Notes: a model not told the origin generated them from the letters alone. Positions 7,729 through 22,577 are shown, numbered from the stretch's first letter. The stretch is 64,000 nt of DNA from Paracoccus sp. (in: a-proteobacteria) (GCF_030538695.1 NZ_JAUNTN010000005.1:1-64000); one strand, 5' to 3'. Made by a program: numbers and translations.

Positions 7729-7895
7729 CGTTGGGGCAGCGAGAAGCCCTGTCTGCCGTCAGATCACGGCTAGGGTAGGGGGGCTTTTCGGTGTGCCGCG
7801 CCTGCTGATTTTCGGTTTCGGTCAGAGGCAGCAGTGCGCAGGTCGGCAAGATCGTCGTAATGTTGGATTAAGGCGGGCGGGCACGGGAATGGCCC

Positions 7896-7924
7896 TTGCA
7901 CCATCCCTGCGTCTCGCCTATAGG
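7896..7924 (+). promoter_or_regulatory. Candidate promoter of the rplJ-rplL-rpoB-rpoC operon
   Basis: TTGCAC (7896-7901) and TATAGG (7919-7924) stand 17 bases apart in an otherwise gene-free stretch. A transcript from about 7931 would carry a leader of about 210 bases before rplJ, as expected for this operon. The 165 bases between the rplA terminator and this promoter show nothing else I can name. Confidence 0.55.
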
Positions 7925-7930
7925 AAGCAC

Positions 7931-8143
7931 TTGCATCCGGCGGGCGATTCGCCCGTCTGTTGCTTTCGTCCGAGACGGAGGGTGGGCTGCGGTCCTTAAT
8001 GTCCTTCCCGAGATGGAAGCCGAGGTCAGTTTTCCGGCAGGGTTCACCCTGACGTAAGGCTCTCGGGTCCATCAAGCGGACCCGACCCCGCCGCAAGGTG
8101 GGAAAAGTGAGCCGGGGGGAAACCCCCAAATTTGGAGTGAACC
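7931..8143 (+). ncRNA. Structured leader of rplJ (L10-type leader)
   Basis: The untranslated leader contains several hairpin-forming runs: GGCGGGCGATTCGCCCG near 7938, TCCGAGACGGA near 7968, paired GGGTCC/GGACCC near 8066-8086, and GGGGGGAAACCCCC before the ribosome site. In bacteria the rplJ leader binds the L10-(L12) complex and represses translation. Position and foldedness support such a leader here; the exact binding bulge was not resolved by eye. Confidence 0.55.
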
Positions 8144-8659
8144 GTGGATAGAGCACAGAAAGAACAGGTGGTCGAAGATCTCGGCCGCGTCTTCGAAAGC
8201 TCTGGCGTCGTGGTGGTTGCCCGCTACGAAGGAATGACGGTTGCCGAGATGCAGGACCTGCGCGCGCAGATGCGCGAAGCTGGCGGGTTCGTTCGTGTCG
8301 CTAAAAACAGGCTCGCCAAGATCGCCCTTGATGGGAAGCCCTGCGCAAGCATCGCTGACTATCTGTCGGGCATGACCGTTCTGGCCTATTCCGAAGACCC
8401 GACCGCTGCGGCGCGGGTTGCGGATAAGTTCGCTAAGGGTAACGAAAAATTCGTGATCCTGGGCGGTGCGATGGGCGAGACGGCTCTGGACGCTGCCGGT
8501 GTGAAAGCCGTCGCCTCGATGCCCTCGCGCGAAGAGCTTATTGCTTCGATCGTGTCTTGCATCGGCGCGCCTGCCAGCAACATCGCCGGTGCCATTGGCG
8601 CCCCTGCTTCGAATATCGCGGGTATCCTCTCGACTCTGGAAGAGCGCGAGGCCGCGTAA
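8144..8659 (+). CDS. rplJ: 50S ribosomal protein L10
   Basis: A 171-residue L10 starting at GTG (8144) with GGAG seven bases upstream; no better ATG exists. The N-terminal domain ([20 protein letters not shown]) binds 23S rRNA, and the C-terminal helix (ALEER-type end STLEEREAA) recruits L7/L12 dimers. It heads the L10-L12-RpoB-RpoC operon and probably represses its own leader. Confidence 0.96.
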   Translation: MDRAQKEQVVEDLGRVFESSGVVVVARYEGMTVAEMQDLRAQMREAGGFVRVAKNRLAKIALDGKPCASIADYLSGMTVLAYSEDPTAAARVADKFAKGNEKFVILGGAMGETALDAAGVKAVASMPSREELIASIVSCIGAPASNIAGAIGAPASNIAGILSTLEEREAA

Positions 8660-8725
8660 GGCAATCCCTATTCCCTCGGGGCTTGAAATCCCGACGTTGG
8701 AACACAATCTTAGGAAACTGGAAAA

Positions 8726-9100
8726 ATGGCTGATCTGAAAAAACTCGCCGAAGAAATCGTGGGCCTGACCCTGCTGGAAGCCCAGGAACTGAAAACCATC
8801 CTGAAGGATGAGTATGGCATCGAGCCGGCTGCCGGCGGTGCTGTCATGGTTGCTGGCCCGGCTGCTGCCGGTGGCGAAGCTGCCGAAGAAAAAACCGAAT
8901 TCGACGTCGTTCTGGTCGATGCCGGTGCCAACAAGATCAACGTCATCAAAGAAGTGCGTGGCGTGACCGGTCTGGGCCTGAAAGAAGCCAAGGATCTGGT
9001 GGAAGCTGGCGGCAAAGTCAAAGAAGGCGCGTCCAAGGACGAAGCCGAAGAAATCAAGAAAAAGCTGGAAGCTGCGGGCGCGAAAGTCGAGCTCAAGTAA
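8726..9100 (+). CDS. rplL: 50S ribosomal protein L7/L12
   Basis: A 124-residue L7/L12: an N-terminal dimerisation domain (1-30), an Ala/Gly-rich hinge (about 36-55), and a globular C-terminal domain ([32 protein letters not shown]) that recruits translation GTPases. Strongly biased toward GAA, AAA and GCT codons, as in highly expressed genes. Confidence 0.97.
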   Translation: MADLKKLAEEIVGLTLLEAQELKTILKDEYGIEPAAGGAVMVAGPAAAGGEAAEEKTEFDVVLVDAGANKINVIKEVRGVTGLGLKEAKDLVEAGGKVKEGASKDEAEEIKKKLEAAGAKVELK

Positions 9101-9139
9101 TTCGGCTTCCGGCTGCACTGGCCGGGAACGAAATATCAT

Positions 9140-9168
9140 GGCAGGGTCCGGATTTCCCGGTCCCTGCC
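9140..9168 (+). promoter_or_regulatory. Hairpin between rplL and rpoB (attenuator or processing site)
   Basis: GGCAGGG (9140-9146) pairs with CCCTGCC (9162-9168), with an inner CCGG/CCGG extension across one T-T mismatch. No U run follows, so it is not a simple terminator. In Escherichia coli the same gap holds an attenuator and an RNase III site that lower rpoBC relative to ribosomal genes; a like role is inferred. The rest of the 240-base gap holds no gene. Confidence 0.5.
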
Positions 9169-9340
9169 AAGCGCGTCTCGGAAGGGGGTCCGTTCAGGTG
9201 CCTCTTCCAAGGTGAGCTTCAGGTTCGGGATCGTGCCGGTGGGACGGCGCGGAGGAATGGAACCTGATTCCCTGTTTCGGCAAGCCGCCCGGTCCGGGCC
9301 CCGACGGACCCGTGCGCGAAGACGAAAGGTCAGACCACCC

Positions 9341-13477
<4,137 letters not shown>

Positions 13478-13528
13478 GGGCGCATCAGCGCCCCACCTTC
13501 CCCTTCGGCCTGAATTAAGGATTTTGGA

Positions 13529-16500
13529 ATGAACCAGGAACTTGCCACCAATCCCCTGAACCCGCTGGCTCCGGTCAAGCAGTTCGACGAAATCAAGATC
13601 TCGCTGGCATCACCCGAGGAAATCCTCGCGTGGTCCTATGGCGAGGTGAAAAAACCCGAAACCATCAACTACCGCACGTTCAAACCGGAACGTGACGGGC
13701 TGTTCTGTGCGCGTATCTTTGGCCCGATCAAGGATTACGAATGCCTGTGCGGCAAATATAAGCGCATGAAATATCGCGGCCTTGTCTGCGAGAAATGCGG
13801 CGTCGAGGTGACGCTGCAAAAGGTCCGGCGCGAGCGGATGGGCCATATCGAGCTGGCCGCGCCGGTTGCGCATATCTGGTTCCTGAAATCGCTGCCGTCC
13901 CGCATCGGCCTGATGCTGGATATGACGCTGCGCGATCTGGAGCGGGTGCTGTATTTCGAAAACTACGTCGTCATTGAACCGGGTCTGACCGACCTGACCT
14001 ATGGTCAGCTTCTGTCGGAAGAAGAGTTCATGGACGCACAGGACCAATACGGTGCCGACGCCTTTACCGCCGACATCGGCGCCGAGGCGATCCGCGCCAT
14101 GCTGGCCAATATCGACCTTGCGGCGACTGCTGAGCAACTGCGCGAGGAGCTGAAAGAAGCCACGGGCGAGCTGAAGCCGAAAAAGATCATCAAGCGGCTG
14201 AAAATCGTTGAATCCTTCCTCGAATCCGGCAACCGCCCGGAATGGATGGTGCTGACGGTGATCCCGGTCATTCCGCCGGAACTGCGGCCGCTGGTGCCGC
14301 TGGACGGGGGCCGCTTTGCGACCTCTGACCTGAACGACCTGTACCGCCGGGTCATCAACCGGAACAACCGTCTGAAGCGGCTGATCGAGCTGCGTGCGCC
14401 CGACATCATCGTGCGCAACGAAAAGCGGATGTTGCAGGAATCGGTCGATGCGCTGTTCGACAACGGCCGCCGCGGCCGCGTCATCACGGGCAACAACCGT
14501 CGCCCGCTGAAATCGCTGTCGGACATGCTGAAAGGCAAACAGGGCCGCTTCCGTCAGAACCTTCTGGGTAAGCGCGTGGACTTTTCGGGCCGCTCGGTCA
14601 TCGTGACCGGGCCGGAACTGAAACTGCATCAGTGCGGCCTGCCGAAAAAGATGGCGTTGGAACTGTTCAAGCCGTTCATCTATTCGCGGCTGGAGGCCAA
14701 GGGCTATTCGTCCACCGTCAAGCAGGCGAAGAAGCTGGTCGAGAAAGAGCGTCCCGAGGTCTGGGATATTCTGGACGAGGTGATCCGCGAACACCCGGTT
14801 CTGCTGAACCGCGCGCCGACGCTGCACCGTCTGGGGATTCAGGCGTTCGAACCGATCCTGATTGAAGGCAAGGCGATCCAGCTTCACCCGCTGGTCTGCT
14901 CGGCCTTTAACGCCGACTTTGACGGCGACCAGATGGCTGTTCACGTCCCGCTGTCGCTGGAAGCGCAGCTTGAAGCCCGCGTCCTGATGATGTCCACGAA
15001 CAACGTGCTGTCGCCCGCCAACGGTGCGCCGATCATCGTGCCGTCGCAGGATATGGTGCTGGGTCTGTATTACACGACCATGCAGCGCGACGGGATGAAG
15101 GGCGAAGGCATGATGTTCGCCAATGTCGATGAGGTCGAACACGCCCTTGCCGCTGGCGAGGTGCATCTGCACGCCAAAATCACCGCCCGGATCAAGCAGA
15201 TCGACGAGGATGGCAACGAGGTGATGCAGCGGTTCGAAACCACGCCGGGCCGGTTGCGGCTGGGCGCGCTGCTGCCGCTGAATGCGAAGGCTCCGTTCGA
15301 ACTGGTCAACCGCCTGCTGCGGAAAAAGGACGTCCAGAACGTCATCGACACCGTGTATCGTTACTGCGGCCAGAAAGAGGCGGTGATCTTCTCGGACAAG
15401 ATCATGGGCCTTGGCTTCCGCGAAGCGTTCCGGGCCGGGATTTCTTTCGGCAAGAACGACATGGTTGTTCCCGACACCAAATGGTCCATCGTGGGCGAGG
15501 TGCAGGAACAGGTCAAAGAGTTCGAGCAGCAGTATCTCGACGGTCTGATTACTCAGGGCGAGAAATACAACAAGGTCGTCGATGCCTGGTCGAAATGTAA
15601 CGACCGCGTGACCGACGCCATGATGTCCACCATCGCCGCCACCCGCAAAGACGAGAACGGCGCTGAAATGGAACCGAACTCGGTCTATATGATGGCCCAC
15701 TCGGGTGCGCGGGGTTCAACCAACCAGATGAAGCAGCTTGGCGGGATGCGCGGGCTGATGGCCAAGCCGAACGGCGAGATCATCGAAACGCCGATCATCT
15801 CGAACTTCAAGGAAGGTCTGACCGTTCTTGAATACTTCAACTCGACCCACGGCGCGCGGAAAGGTCTGTCGGATACGGCGCTGAAAACCGCGAACTCGGG
15901 TTATCTGACGCGGCGTCTGGTGGACGTGGCGCAGGACTGCATCATCCGCGAACATGATTGCGGCACCGACCGGGCGATCACCGCGCAGGCGGCGGTCAAC
16001 GACGGCGAGGTGATCTCGCCGTTGTCCGAACGGGTGCTGGGTCGTGTCGCCGCCGAGGACGTGCTTGTTCCCGGCACCGACGAGGTGATCGTGCGCCAGA
16101 ACGACCTGATCGACGAACGCAAGGCGGACGAGATCGAAAACTCGGGCGTGCAGTCGCTTCGCATTCGTTCGGCGTTGACCTGTGAATCCGAAGATGGCGT
16201 CTGTGCGCTGTGCTATGGCCGCGATCTGGCCCGTGGCACGCTGGTCAACATCGGCGAGGCTGTCGGCATCATCGCCGCGCAGTCCATCGGCGAACCCGGC
16301 ACACAGCTGACGATGCGGACTTTCCACATCGGCGGCATCGCGCAGGGTGGTCAGCAGTCGTTCCAGTCGGCCAGCCAGGATGGCACGATCGAGTTCCGTA
16401 ATGCCAACATCCTGACCAACGCCAATGGCGAAATGGTCGTGATGGGCCGCAACATGCAGGTTCTGGTCATGGACGATCAGGGTCAGGAACGCGCCAGCTA

Positions 16501-17731
16501 CAAGCTGTTCTATGGTTCCAAGCTGTTCGTGAAAGAAGGTGAAAAGATCACGCGCGGTGCCAAGCTGTTCGAATGGGATCCCTACACTCTGCCGATTTTG
16601 GCCGAAAAGGGCGGCGTGGCGCGCTTTGTCGATCTGATTACCGGCATTTCGGTGCGGGACGAAACCGACGAAGCCACCGGCATGACGCAGAAGATCGTGA
16701 CCGACTGGCGTTCCGCGCCCAAGGGCAACGATCTCAAGCCCGAAGTCATCATCATGGATGAGAACGGCGAGCCGGTTCGGAACGACGCGGGCAACCCCGT
16801 CAGCTATCCGATGTCGGTCGATGCCATTCTGTCGATCGAGGATGGTCAGGAGGTTCGCCCCGGCGACGTTGTGGCCCGTATCCCGCGCGAAGGCGCCCGG
16901 ACCAAGGACATCACCGGGGGTCTGCCCCGCGTGGCCGAATTGTTCGAGGCGCGCCGCCCGAAAGATCACGCGATCATCGCGGAAATCGACGGCTATGTGC
17001 GGTTCGGCAAGGACTACAAGAACAAGCGCCGCATCAGCATCGAACCCAGCACCGAAGGTCTGGAGCCGGTCGAATACATGGTGCCGAAAGGCAAGCACAT
17101 CCCGGTGCAGGAAGGCGACTTCGTGCAGAAGGGTGACTATATCATGGACGGCAACCCGGCCCCGCATGACATCCTGCGGATCATGGGGATCGAGGCGCTG
17201 GCCGACTATCTGATCGACGAGGTGCAGGACGTTTACCGGCTGCAAGGCGTGAAGATCAACGACAAGCACATCGAGGTGATTGTGCGGCAGATGCTGCAAA
17301 AAATCGAAATCCTCGACAGCGGTGAAACCACGCTGCTGAAAGGTGAGCATGTCGAGCGTGACGAGTTCGAGGCCGAAAATGCCAAGGTTATCGCCAAGGG
17401 CGGCAAGCCCGCTGTGGGCGAGCCGGTCCTGCTGGGCATCACCAAGGCGTCGCTGCAAACCCGCAGCTTCATCAGCGCCGCGTCGTTCCAGGAAACGACC
17501 CGCGTGCTGACCGAAGCCGCCGTTCAGGGCAAGCGCGACAAGCTGGTCGGGCTGAAAGAAAACGTCATCGTTGGCCGGCTGATCCCGGCAGGCACCGGCG
17601 GTGCCACGACCCGCGTGCGCAAAATCGCGGCGGACCGCGACGCCGAGGTGATCGAAATGCGCCGCGCCGAGGCCGAAGCTGCCGCCGCGCTGATCGCTCC
17701 CGAGGCCGAGATCATCAGCGACGCGGAATAA
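13529..17731 (+). CDS. rpoC: DNA-directed RNA polymerase subunit beta'
   Basis: A 1400-residue beta' subunit carrying the catalytic NADFDGDQM motif that holds the active-site magnesium. An N-terminal zinc ribbon (CLCGKYK then GLVCEKCG, about 71-89) and a second cysteine set ([13 protein letters not shown]) are also visible. It has the alphaproteobacterial length and starts with ATG at 13529 after TTAAGGA. It is the last gene of the operon, ended by a strong terminator. Confidence 0.98.
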   Translation: MNQELATNPLNPLAPVKQFDEIKISLASPEEILAWSYGEVKKPETINYRTFKPERDGLFCARIFGPIKDYECLCGKYKRMKYRGLVCEKCGVEVTLQKVRRERMGHIELAAPVAHIWFLKSLPSRIGLMLDMTLRDLERVLYFENYVVIEPGLTDLTYGQLLSEEEFMDAQDQYGADAFTADIGAEAIRAMLANIDLAATAEQLREELKEATGELKPKKIIKRLKIVESFLESGNRPEWMVLTVIPVIPPELRPLVPLDGGRFATSDLNDLYRRVINRNNRLKRLIELRAPDIIVRNEKRMLQESVDALFDNGRRGRVITGNNRRPLKSLSDMLKGKQGRFRQNLLGKRVDFSGRSVIVTGPELKLHQCGLPKKMALELFKPFIYSRLEAKGYSSTVKQAKKLVEKERPEVWDILDEVIREHPVLLNRAPTLHRLGIQAFEPILIEGKAIQLHPLVCSAFNADFDGDQMAVHVPLSLEAQLEARVLMMSTNNVLSPANGAPIIVPSQDMVLGLYYTTMQRDGMKGEGMMFANVDEVEHALAAGEVHLHAKITARIKQIDEDGNEVMQRFETTPGRLRLGALLPLNAKAPFELVNRLLRKKDVQNVIDTVYRYCGQKEAVIFSDKIMGLGFREAFRAGISFGKNDMVVPDTKWSIVGEVQEQVKEFEQQYLDGLITQGEKYNKVVDAWSKCNDRVTDAMMSTIAATRKDENGAEMEPNSVYMMAHSGARGSTNQMKQLGGMRGLMAKPNGEIIETPIISNFKEGLTVLEYFNSTHGARKGLSDTALKTANSGYLTRRLVDVAQDCIIREHDCGTDRAITAQAAVNDGEVISPLSERVLGRVAAEDVLVPGTDEVIVRQNDLIDERKADEIENSGVQSLRIRSALTCESEDGVCALCYGRDLARGTLVNIGEAVGIIAAQSIGEPGTQLTMRTFHIGGIAQGGQQSFQSASQDGTIEFRNANILTNANGEMVVMGRNMQVLVMDDQGQERASYKLFYGSKLFVKEGEKITRGAKLFEWDPYTLPILAEKGGVARFVDLITGISVRDETDEATGMTQKIVTDWRSAPKGNDLKPEVIIMDENGEPVRNDAGNPVSYPMSVDAILSIEDGQEVRPGDVVARIPREGARTKDITGGLPRVAELFEARRPKDHAIIAEIDGYVRFGKDYKNKRRISIEPSTEGLEPVEYMVPKGKHIPVQEGDFVQKGDYIMDGNPAPHDILRIMGIEALADYLIDEVQDVYRLQGVKINDKHIEVIVRQMLQKIEILDSGETTLLKGEHVERDEFEAENAKVIAKGGKPAVGEPVLLGITKASLQTRSFISAASFQETTRVLTEAAVQGKRDKLVGLKENVIVGRLIPAGTGGATTRVRKIAADRDAEVIEMRRAEAEAAAALIAPEAEIISDAE

Positions 17732-17747
17732 GGTGTTCTAAAAATCA

Positions 17748-17776
17748 AAAGGCCCGGCAGAAATGCCGGGCCTTTC
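17748..17776 (+). terminator. Rho-independent terminator after rpoC
   Basis: Arms 17748-17759 (AAAGGCCCGGCA) and 17764-17775 pair over 12 bases around GAAA, a stable tetraloop, followed by T-rich sequence. Confidence 0.93.
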
Positions 17777-18111
17777 TTGTGTTTGAATTGCGACTTTTCC
17801 CTGATGAAATGGCGGTGCAATTACGAGAAGCTCCGATTGGGTTTTCTTGGACGGTTCAGTTTTTGGTTTGGATTAGCTTTTGGCCACGCTTATGTTCGTG
17901 CTTTAGCTTGCGACCTCTGGCATTTCAACTTTCATGTCAATTTACAGTAAAATGTATCTGAAACGACTTTGAGCAAAGACTATCGCGTGACAACTTGAAC
18001 TGATTGAGAAATGCCTTGGTTTTATCCCGCCCAAAGCGGTATAATCATAAACCCGGCATCTCTGCCGGGTTTTAAGATCTTATGACCGCCCGCGCGGGTT
18101 CTTCTTCACTT
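17777..18111. other. AT-rich intergenic region without a recognisable gene
   Basis: About 335 bases between rpoC and prpE. The first 270 are strikingly AT-rich for this chromosome. One 60-codon plus-strand frame (17779-17961) has no ribosome site and no family resemblance. A perfect TATAAT (18040-18045) with TTGGTT 18 bases upstream looks like a promoter, yet a 10-base-pair hairpin (18049-18072) follows at once. It may encode a small RNA, be decayed foreign DNA, or be a spacer. Confidence 0.5.
18049..18072. terminator. Terminator-like hairpin between rpoC and prpE
   Basis: Arms AAACCCGGCA (18049-18058) and TGCCGGGTTT (18063-18072) pair perfectly around TCTC, with A and T runs on the two sides. 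It can act on both strands and probably ends prpE transcription, which arrives on the minus strand. Confidence 0.75.
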
Positions 18112-18133
18112 AAATATCCCCGCCGGAGGCATC
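18099..18133 (+). repeat. Gene-end repeat, copy 2
   Basis: The core AAATATCCCCGCCGGAGGCA (18112-18131) is preceded by TTCTTCTTCACTT. The complete 35-base unit is identical to the one at 55535-55569. It lies within ten bases of the prpE stop codon. Confidence 0.85.
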
Positions 18134-18138
18134 TGCGC

Positions 18139-20031
18139 TTACCGCTTGGTGTAACCTGCGGCTTTCAGGGCTTCGGTTATTTCATCCAGAATCGCCGGAT
18201 CGTCGATGGTTGCGGGGGTTTTGTATTCCTCGCCATCGGCAATCTTGACCATGGTTGCCCGCAGGATCTTGCCCGAACGGGTTTTCGGCAGGCGATCCAC
18301 CACCAGCGCCTCTTTGAAGGCGGCGACCGGGCCAATTTCCTTGCGCACCATGCGGACCACATCCTTCACAACCTGATCGTGAGGCGTGATGGTGCCGTTT
18401 TTCAGGCACAGGAAACCCAGCGGCATTTGTCCTTTCAGCGCATCAGCCACCCCGATCACCGCACATTCCGCGACATCGGGATGATGCGACAGGACTTCTT
18501 CCATCGCGCCGGTGGACAGGCGGTGGCCCGCGACGTTAATCACGTCATCGGTGCGTGACATGATGTAAAGATAACCGTCCTCATCTTTATACCCTGCATC
18601 GCCGGTCTCATAATAGCCGGGGAAATGCGACAGGTAGGATTTGCGATAGCGATCCTCGGCATTCCACAACGTCGCCAGCGTTCCGGGGGGCAGGGGCAGT
18701 TTAATGGCAATGGCGCCAAGCGTGCCTGCCTCGACCGGGTGGCCGCCTTCATCCAGAACCTGCACGTCATAGCCCGGCATACAGACCGAAGGGCTGCCCA
18801 ATTTTACCGGCAGTTCCTCGATCCCCAGCGGGTTTGCGGCAATGGGCCAGCCGGTTTCGGTCTGCCACCAATGGTCGATGACCGGCACTTTCAGATGCTC
18901 TTGCGCCCATTGGATCGTGTCCGGGTCGGCGCGTTCGCCGGCAAGGAAAACCGCCTCAAGATCATGCAGCTTATAGCGGCGGATATAATCGCCATTGGGG
19001 TCTTCTCGCCGGATCGCGCGCAGCGCGGTGGGGGCGGTGAAAAAGGTCTTGATCCGGTTGTTCTGGATCGTGCGCCAGAACACGCCTGCGTGCGGGGTGC
19101 CGACCGGTTTACCCTCGAAAATCACTGACTGCGCCCCGGAAATCAGCGGGCCATAGCAGATATAACTGTGACCGACGACCCAGCCCACATCCGAGGCCGC
19201 CCAAAACCGATCACCGATGCCGATTTTATAGATATTCTTCATCGACCAGGCCAGTGCGACCAGATGCCCGGCGGTTGGGCGCACCACGCCTTTGGGCGCT
19301 CCGGTGGTGCCTGAGGTGTAAAGGATATAGGCGGGGTGGTTGCCCTCGACCGGGACGCAGGCCACAGGCTTCACGCCATATTGGAACCCGTGCCAGCTGA
19401 AATCGCGGCCTTCGACCAGATGGGCGACCTCTTCTTCGCGCTGATAGATCACGCAGAAATCGGGCTTGTGGTTGGCAATCTGGATCGCCTCATCCAGCAG
19501 CGGTTTGTAATGCACGACGCGCCCCGGTTCGAGACCGGCGGAAGCGGCAATGATCGCCACCGGCTTGGCGTCGTCGATCCGCACCGCCAGTTCGTTCGCA
19601 GCAAAACCGCCAAAGACAACCGAATGGACCGCGCCAAGTCGGGCGCAGGCCAGCATCGCCTCGATCGCCTGCGGGATCATCGGCATGTAAATGATCACCC
19701 GGTCGCCCTTTTCGACGCCACGCGCCCGCAGCGCCCCGGCAAAGGTCGCCACGCGGGTCTGAAGCTGGGCATAGGTGATGCCCTTGGTCGCATTGGTGAT
19801 CGGGCTGTCGTGATACAGAGCGATCTGATCGCCGCGCCCGGCCTCGACATGGCGATCAACGGCATTCCAGCAGGCATTCACCAGCCCGTCCGAAAACCAT
19901 TCATAGATCGGTGCATTCTCATCGAACAGCGCCTTGGACGGCGGGCGCACCCAGTCGATCAGCTTGGCGGCCTCCATCCAGAAGGCTTCCGGATCTGCTT
20001 GCCAGCTTTCGTAGATTTCCTTGTATGCCAT
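18139..20031 (-). CDS. prpE: Propionyl-CoA synthetase
   Basis: A 630-residue AMP-forming acyl-CoA synthetase activating propionate (and more weakly other short acids) with ATP and CoA. The opening (YKEIYESWQADPEAFWMEAA) and ALFDENAPIYEWFSDG are typical of PrpE rather than acetyl-CoA synthetase. The AMP-binding loop YTSGTTGAPKGVV, the TETGWPIAANP segment and the catalytic Lys588 in SGKILRATM are present. The gene is transcribed alone on the minus strand. Its upstream region shares a sequence element with that of maeB, suggesting common control of three-carbon and C4 metabolism. Confidence 0.93.
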   Translation of the reverse strand: MAYKEIYESWQADPEAFWMEAAKLIDWVRPPSKALFDENAPIYEWFSDGLVNACWNAVDRHVEAGRGDQIALYHDSPITNATKGITYAQLQTRVATFAGALRARGVEKGDRVIIYMPMIPQAIEAMLACARLGAVHSVVFGGFAANELAVRIDDAKPVAIIAASAGLEPGRVVHYKPLLDEAIQIANHKPDFCVIYQREEEVAHLVEGRDFSWHGFQYGVKPVACVPVEGNHPAYILYTSGTTGAPKGVVRPTAGHLVALAWSMKNIYKIGIGDRFWAASDVGWVVGHSYICYGPLISGAQSVIFEGKPVGTPHAGVFWRTIQNNRIKTFFTAPTALRAIRREDPNGDYIRRYKLHDLEAVFLAGERADPDTIQWAQEHLKVPVIDHWWQTETGWPIAANPLGIEELPVKLGSPSVCMPGYDVQVLDEGGHPVEAGTLGAIAIKLPLPPGTLATLWNAEDRYRKSYLSHFPGYYETGDAGYKDEDGYLYIMSRTDDVINVAGHRLSTGAMEEVLSHHPDVAECAVIGVADALKGQMPLGFLCLKNGTITPHDQVVKDVVRMVRKEIGPVAAFKEALVVDRLPKTRSGKILRATMVKIADGEEYKTPATIDDPAILDEITEALKAAGYTKR

Positions 20032-20101
20032 AATATCCCCCCTTTGTTGTCCTTTTGTTACGCCCCGGTTGTGGCGGGTGCAATAATCTGTCGGGGATGG
20101 T

Positions 20102-20128
20102 AGCGTTAAACCTGAACTGATTGCGCAA
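20102..20128 (-). promoter_or_regulatory. Shared upstream element of prpE (possible operator or promoter)
   Basis: AGCGTTAAAC (20102-20111) is followed nine bases on by the palindrome TTGCGCAA (20121-20128), about 70-97 bases before the prpE start. The same decamer and TTGCGC words lie upstream of maeB (22482-22535). This could be the site of a regulator of acyl-CoA metabolism; no such regulator gene is in the window. Confidence 0.4.
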
Positions 20129-20156
20129 AAATACGCCCGGTCGCGGGGACCGGGCG
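20127..20156 (-). terminator. Rho-independent terminator after maeB
   Basis: On the minus strand CGCCCGGTC pairs with GACCGGGCG (arms 20134-20142 and 20148-20156), followed by TATTTTT. It lies 20 bases past the maeB stop and shields prpE from read-through. Confidence 0.88.
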
Positions 20157-20176
20157 CCGTATCGGGGGCCTTTGGA

Positions 20177-22456
20177 TCAGCTGTAGTGGCTGACCGGTGT
20201 GCCTGCCAGAACCGCCATATTCAGCAGCCCGCGGGTGGTGATCGAGGGGGTGACGATATGGGCGCGGTTTCCCATGCCCATCAGGATCGGTCCGACCTCT
20301 AGCCCATTTGCTTTCATTTTCAGGGCGTTGCGCACCCCGGATGCAGCATCGGTTCCGGCAAAGACCAGCACATTTGCGCTGCCTTCCAGGCGCGAGCCGG
20401 GGAAGCTGCGCTCACGCACCTCGGGGTCCAGCGCGGCATCGACATGCATTTCGCCATCATAGATGAAGTCAGCCTCGCGGGCGTCCAGAATCTGCAATGC
20501 TTCGCGCATCTTGCGGCCGGATTCGGTGTCGAGGTTGCCGAATTGCGAATGGCTGCACAGTGCGATCTTTGGCGTCAGACCAAATCGGCGCACATGGCGG
20601 GCGGCCCCCATGACCGTATCCGCGACCTCTTGCGGTGTGGGGTCGTGATGCACCTGCGTATCGGTCACAAACAGCGGGCCGTCCTGCATAATCATCATCG
20701 ACAATGCGCCTTGCGGCGACAGTCCGCCCCGCGCCAGAATCTCGCGCACATATTTCAGGTGCCAGGAATATTGTCCAAAACAGCCGCAGATCATACTGTC
20801 GGCCTCGCCCCGGTGAACCATGATGCCACCAATCGCGGTGGTGTTGGTGCGCATGATGGCGCGGGCGATGTCCGGCGTGACACCGCGCCGAGCCATAAGG
20901 CCGTGATAGGTTTCCCAATAATCCCGGTAACGCGGGTCGTTTTCGGGGTTTACGATCTCGAAATCCTTTTCCGGGCGGATCGGCAGACCGGCGCGTTCGG
21001 CGCGATCGGCAATGACCTGCGGACGGCCAATCAGGATCGGAACATCGGTGGTTTCCTCGATCATCGCATTGGCGGCGCGCAGCACGCGCTCGTCCTCGCC
21101 CTCGGCAAAGACGATGCGGCGGCTGGCGGTTGCGGCGGCCTCGAACACTGGGCGCATAATCATCGCCGAGCGGAAAACCGAGCCGTCCAGCTTGCGCTTA
21201 TAGGCGTTGATGTCACCCAGAGGTCGCGTCGCCACGCCCGATTCCATCGCCGCGCGAGCCACGGCGGTTGAAACGACGCCGATCAGACGGGGGTCGAAGG
21301 GTTTCGGGATCAGGTATTCCGGGCCGAATGTCAGTTTTTCGCCACGATAGGCGGCGGCTGCCTCGGCGGCGGTGGTGGCGCGGGCCAGCGCGGCGATACC
21401 TTCGACGCAGGCAATCTGCATGGCATCGTTGATCTCGGTTGCGCCCACATCCAGCGCCCCCCGGAAGATGAAGGGGAAGCACAGCACGTTATTGACCTGA
21501 TTGGGAAAATCGCTGCGCCCTGTGGCAATGATTGCGTCAGGGGCGACGCTGCGCACTTCGTCGGGCAGGATCTCGGGCGTGGGGTTGGCCAGCGCGAAGA
21601 CAATCGGCTGCGCGGTCATTTTCGCCACATGCTCAGGCTTTAGAACGCCGGGGCCGGACAGGCCCAAAAACATATCCGCGCCCTCAATCACCTGATCCAG
21701 TGTCCGCAGATCGGTCGGCTGCGCGAACAGAGCCTTTTGCGGGTTCATATCGACCTCGCGCCCCTCATAGACCAGCCCGTGAATGTCGCAAAGCCAGACG
21801 TTTTCGCGTTTCACGCCCAGTTTCAGCAGCATGTTCAGACAGGCAATCCCCGCTGCGCCGCCGCCGGTCGACACGATCTTGATATTCTCGAACTGCTTGC
21901 CCGCCACCCGCAGCGCATTGGTTGCCGCCGCGCCAACCACGATCGCGGTGCCGTGCTGGTCGTCGTGGAAAACCGGAATGTTCATCCGCTCACGGCAGAG
22001 TTTTTCAACGATAAAACAATCGGGTGCCTTGATGTCTTCCAGGTTGATCGCGCCGAAAGTCGGTTCCAGCGCGCAAATCAGGTCGGCCAGTTTTTCAGGG
22101 TCGGGCTGGTCCACCTCCAGGTCGAAACAGTCGATATCAGCGAATTTCTTGAACAGAACGGCCTTGCCTTCCATCACCGGCTTGGCGGCCAGAGGGCCGA
22201 TATTGCCAAGCCCCAGCACCGCCGTGCCGTTCGAGACCACCGCGACCAGATTGCCGCGCGTGGTATATTCGGCTGCGGTGGCCGGGTCGGCCTTGATCTC
22301 AAGGCAGGCTTCGGCCACGCCGGGGGAATAGGCGCGGGACAGGTCGCGCCCGTTTGCCAGCGGTTTGGTTGCCCGCACCTCCAGCTTTCCGGGCCGTGGG
22401 TGGCGGTGGTATTCCAGCGCCGATTGCCGAAGCGTTTCCTGCCGCCGTTCTTCCAT
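20177..22456 (-). CDS. maeB: NADP-dependent malic enzyme, MaeB type
   Basis: A 759-residue multidomain malic enzyme that oxidises malate to pyruvate and CO2 with NADP. Residues about 15-175 form the malic domain ([15 protein letters not shown], Tyr43 catalytic), about 170-425 the NAD(P)-binding domain, and about 430-759 a phosphate-acetyltransferase-like regulatory domain without known catalysis. The start at 22456 has GGAGGGA seven bases upstream; the frame is open for 41 codons more but without a site. It is divergent from cdd across 121 bases that carry elements shared with the prpE promoter region. Confidence 0.95.
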   Translation of the reverse strand: MEERRQETLRQSALEYHRHPRPGKLEVRATKPLANGRDLSRAYSPGVAEACLEIKADPATAAEYTTRGNLVAVVSNGTAVLGLGNIGPLAAKPVMEGKAVLFKKFADIDCFDLEVDQPDPEKLADLICALEPTFGAINLEDIKAPDCFIVEKLCRERMNIPVFHDDQHGTAIVVGAAATNALRVAGKQFENIKIVSTGGGAAGIACLNMLLKLGVKRENVWLCDIHGLVYEGREVDMNPQKALFAQPTDLRTLDQVIEGADMFLGLSGPGVLKPEHVAKMTAQPIVFALANPTPEILPDEVRSVAPDAIIATGRSDFPNQVNNVLCFPFIFRGALDVGATEINDAMQIACVEGIAALARATTAAEAAAAYRGEKLTFGPEYLIPKPFDPRLIGVVSTAVARAAMESGVATRPLGDINAYKRKLDGSVFRSAMIMRPVFEAAATASRRIVFAEGEDERVLRAANAMIEETTDVPILIGRPQVIADRAERAGLPIRPEKDFEIVNPENDPRYRDYWETYHGLMARRGVTPDIARAIMRTNTTAIGGIMVHRGEADSMICGCFGQYSWHLKYVREILARGGLSPQGALSMMIMQDGPLFVTDTQVHHDPTPQEVADTVMGAARHVRRFGLTPKIALCSHSQFGNLDTESGRKMREALQILDAREADFIYDGEMHVDAALDPEVRERSFPGSRLEGSANVLVFAGTDAASGVRNALKMKANGLEVGPILMGMGNRAHIVTPSITTRGLLNMAVLAGTPVSHYS

Positions 22457-22481
22457 TTGATTCCCTCCTGCGCGATGGTTC

Positions 22482-22535
22482 AGCGTTAAACTAAATTGCG
22501 CGAAAAGGCCAAGGGGCGGACCTTGCATTGCGCAA
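22482..22535 (-). promoter_or_regulatory. Shared upstream element of maeB (possible operator or promoter)
   Basis: AGCGTTAAAC (22482-22491) is followed by TTGCGCGA (22496-22503) and the palindrome TTGCGCAA (22528-22535), between the divergent maeB and cdd genes. The decamer and the palindrome also occur before prpE. The region could control maeB, cdd or both. Confidence 0.4.
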
Positions 22536-22577
22536 AGGGCGGGCGCAAACTGCGTGAAAATCCAGCGGAGGTTTGCC

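Noticed and set aside
17779..17961. 60-codon frame after the rpoC terminator
   Set aside because: No Shine-Dalgarno sequence, the start lies at the terminator base, and the predicted product looks random. Reported only as part of the AT-rich region.
18139..20031. Acetyl-CoA synthetase (acs) instead of prpE
   Set aside because: The N-terminal and FDENAPIYEWFSDG segments and the 630-residue length fit propionyl-CoA synthetase better.
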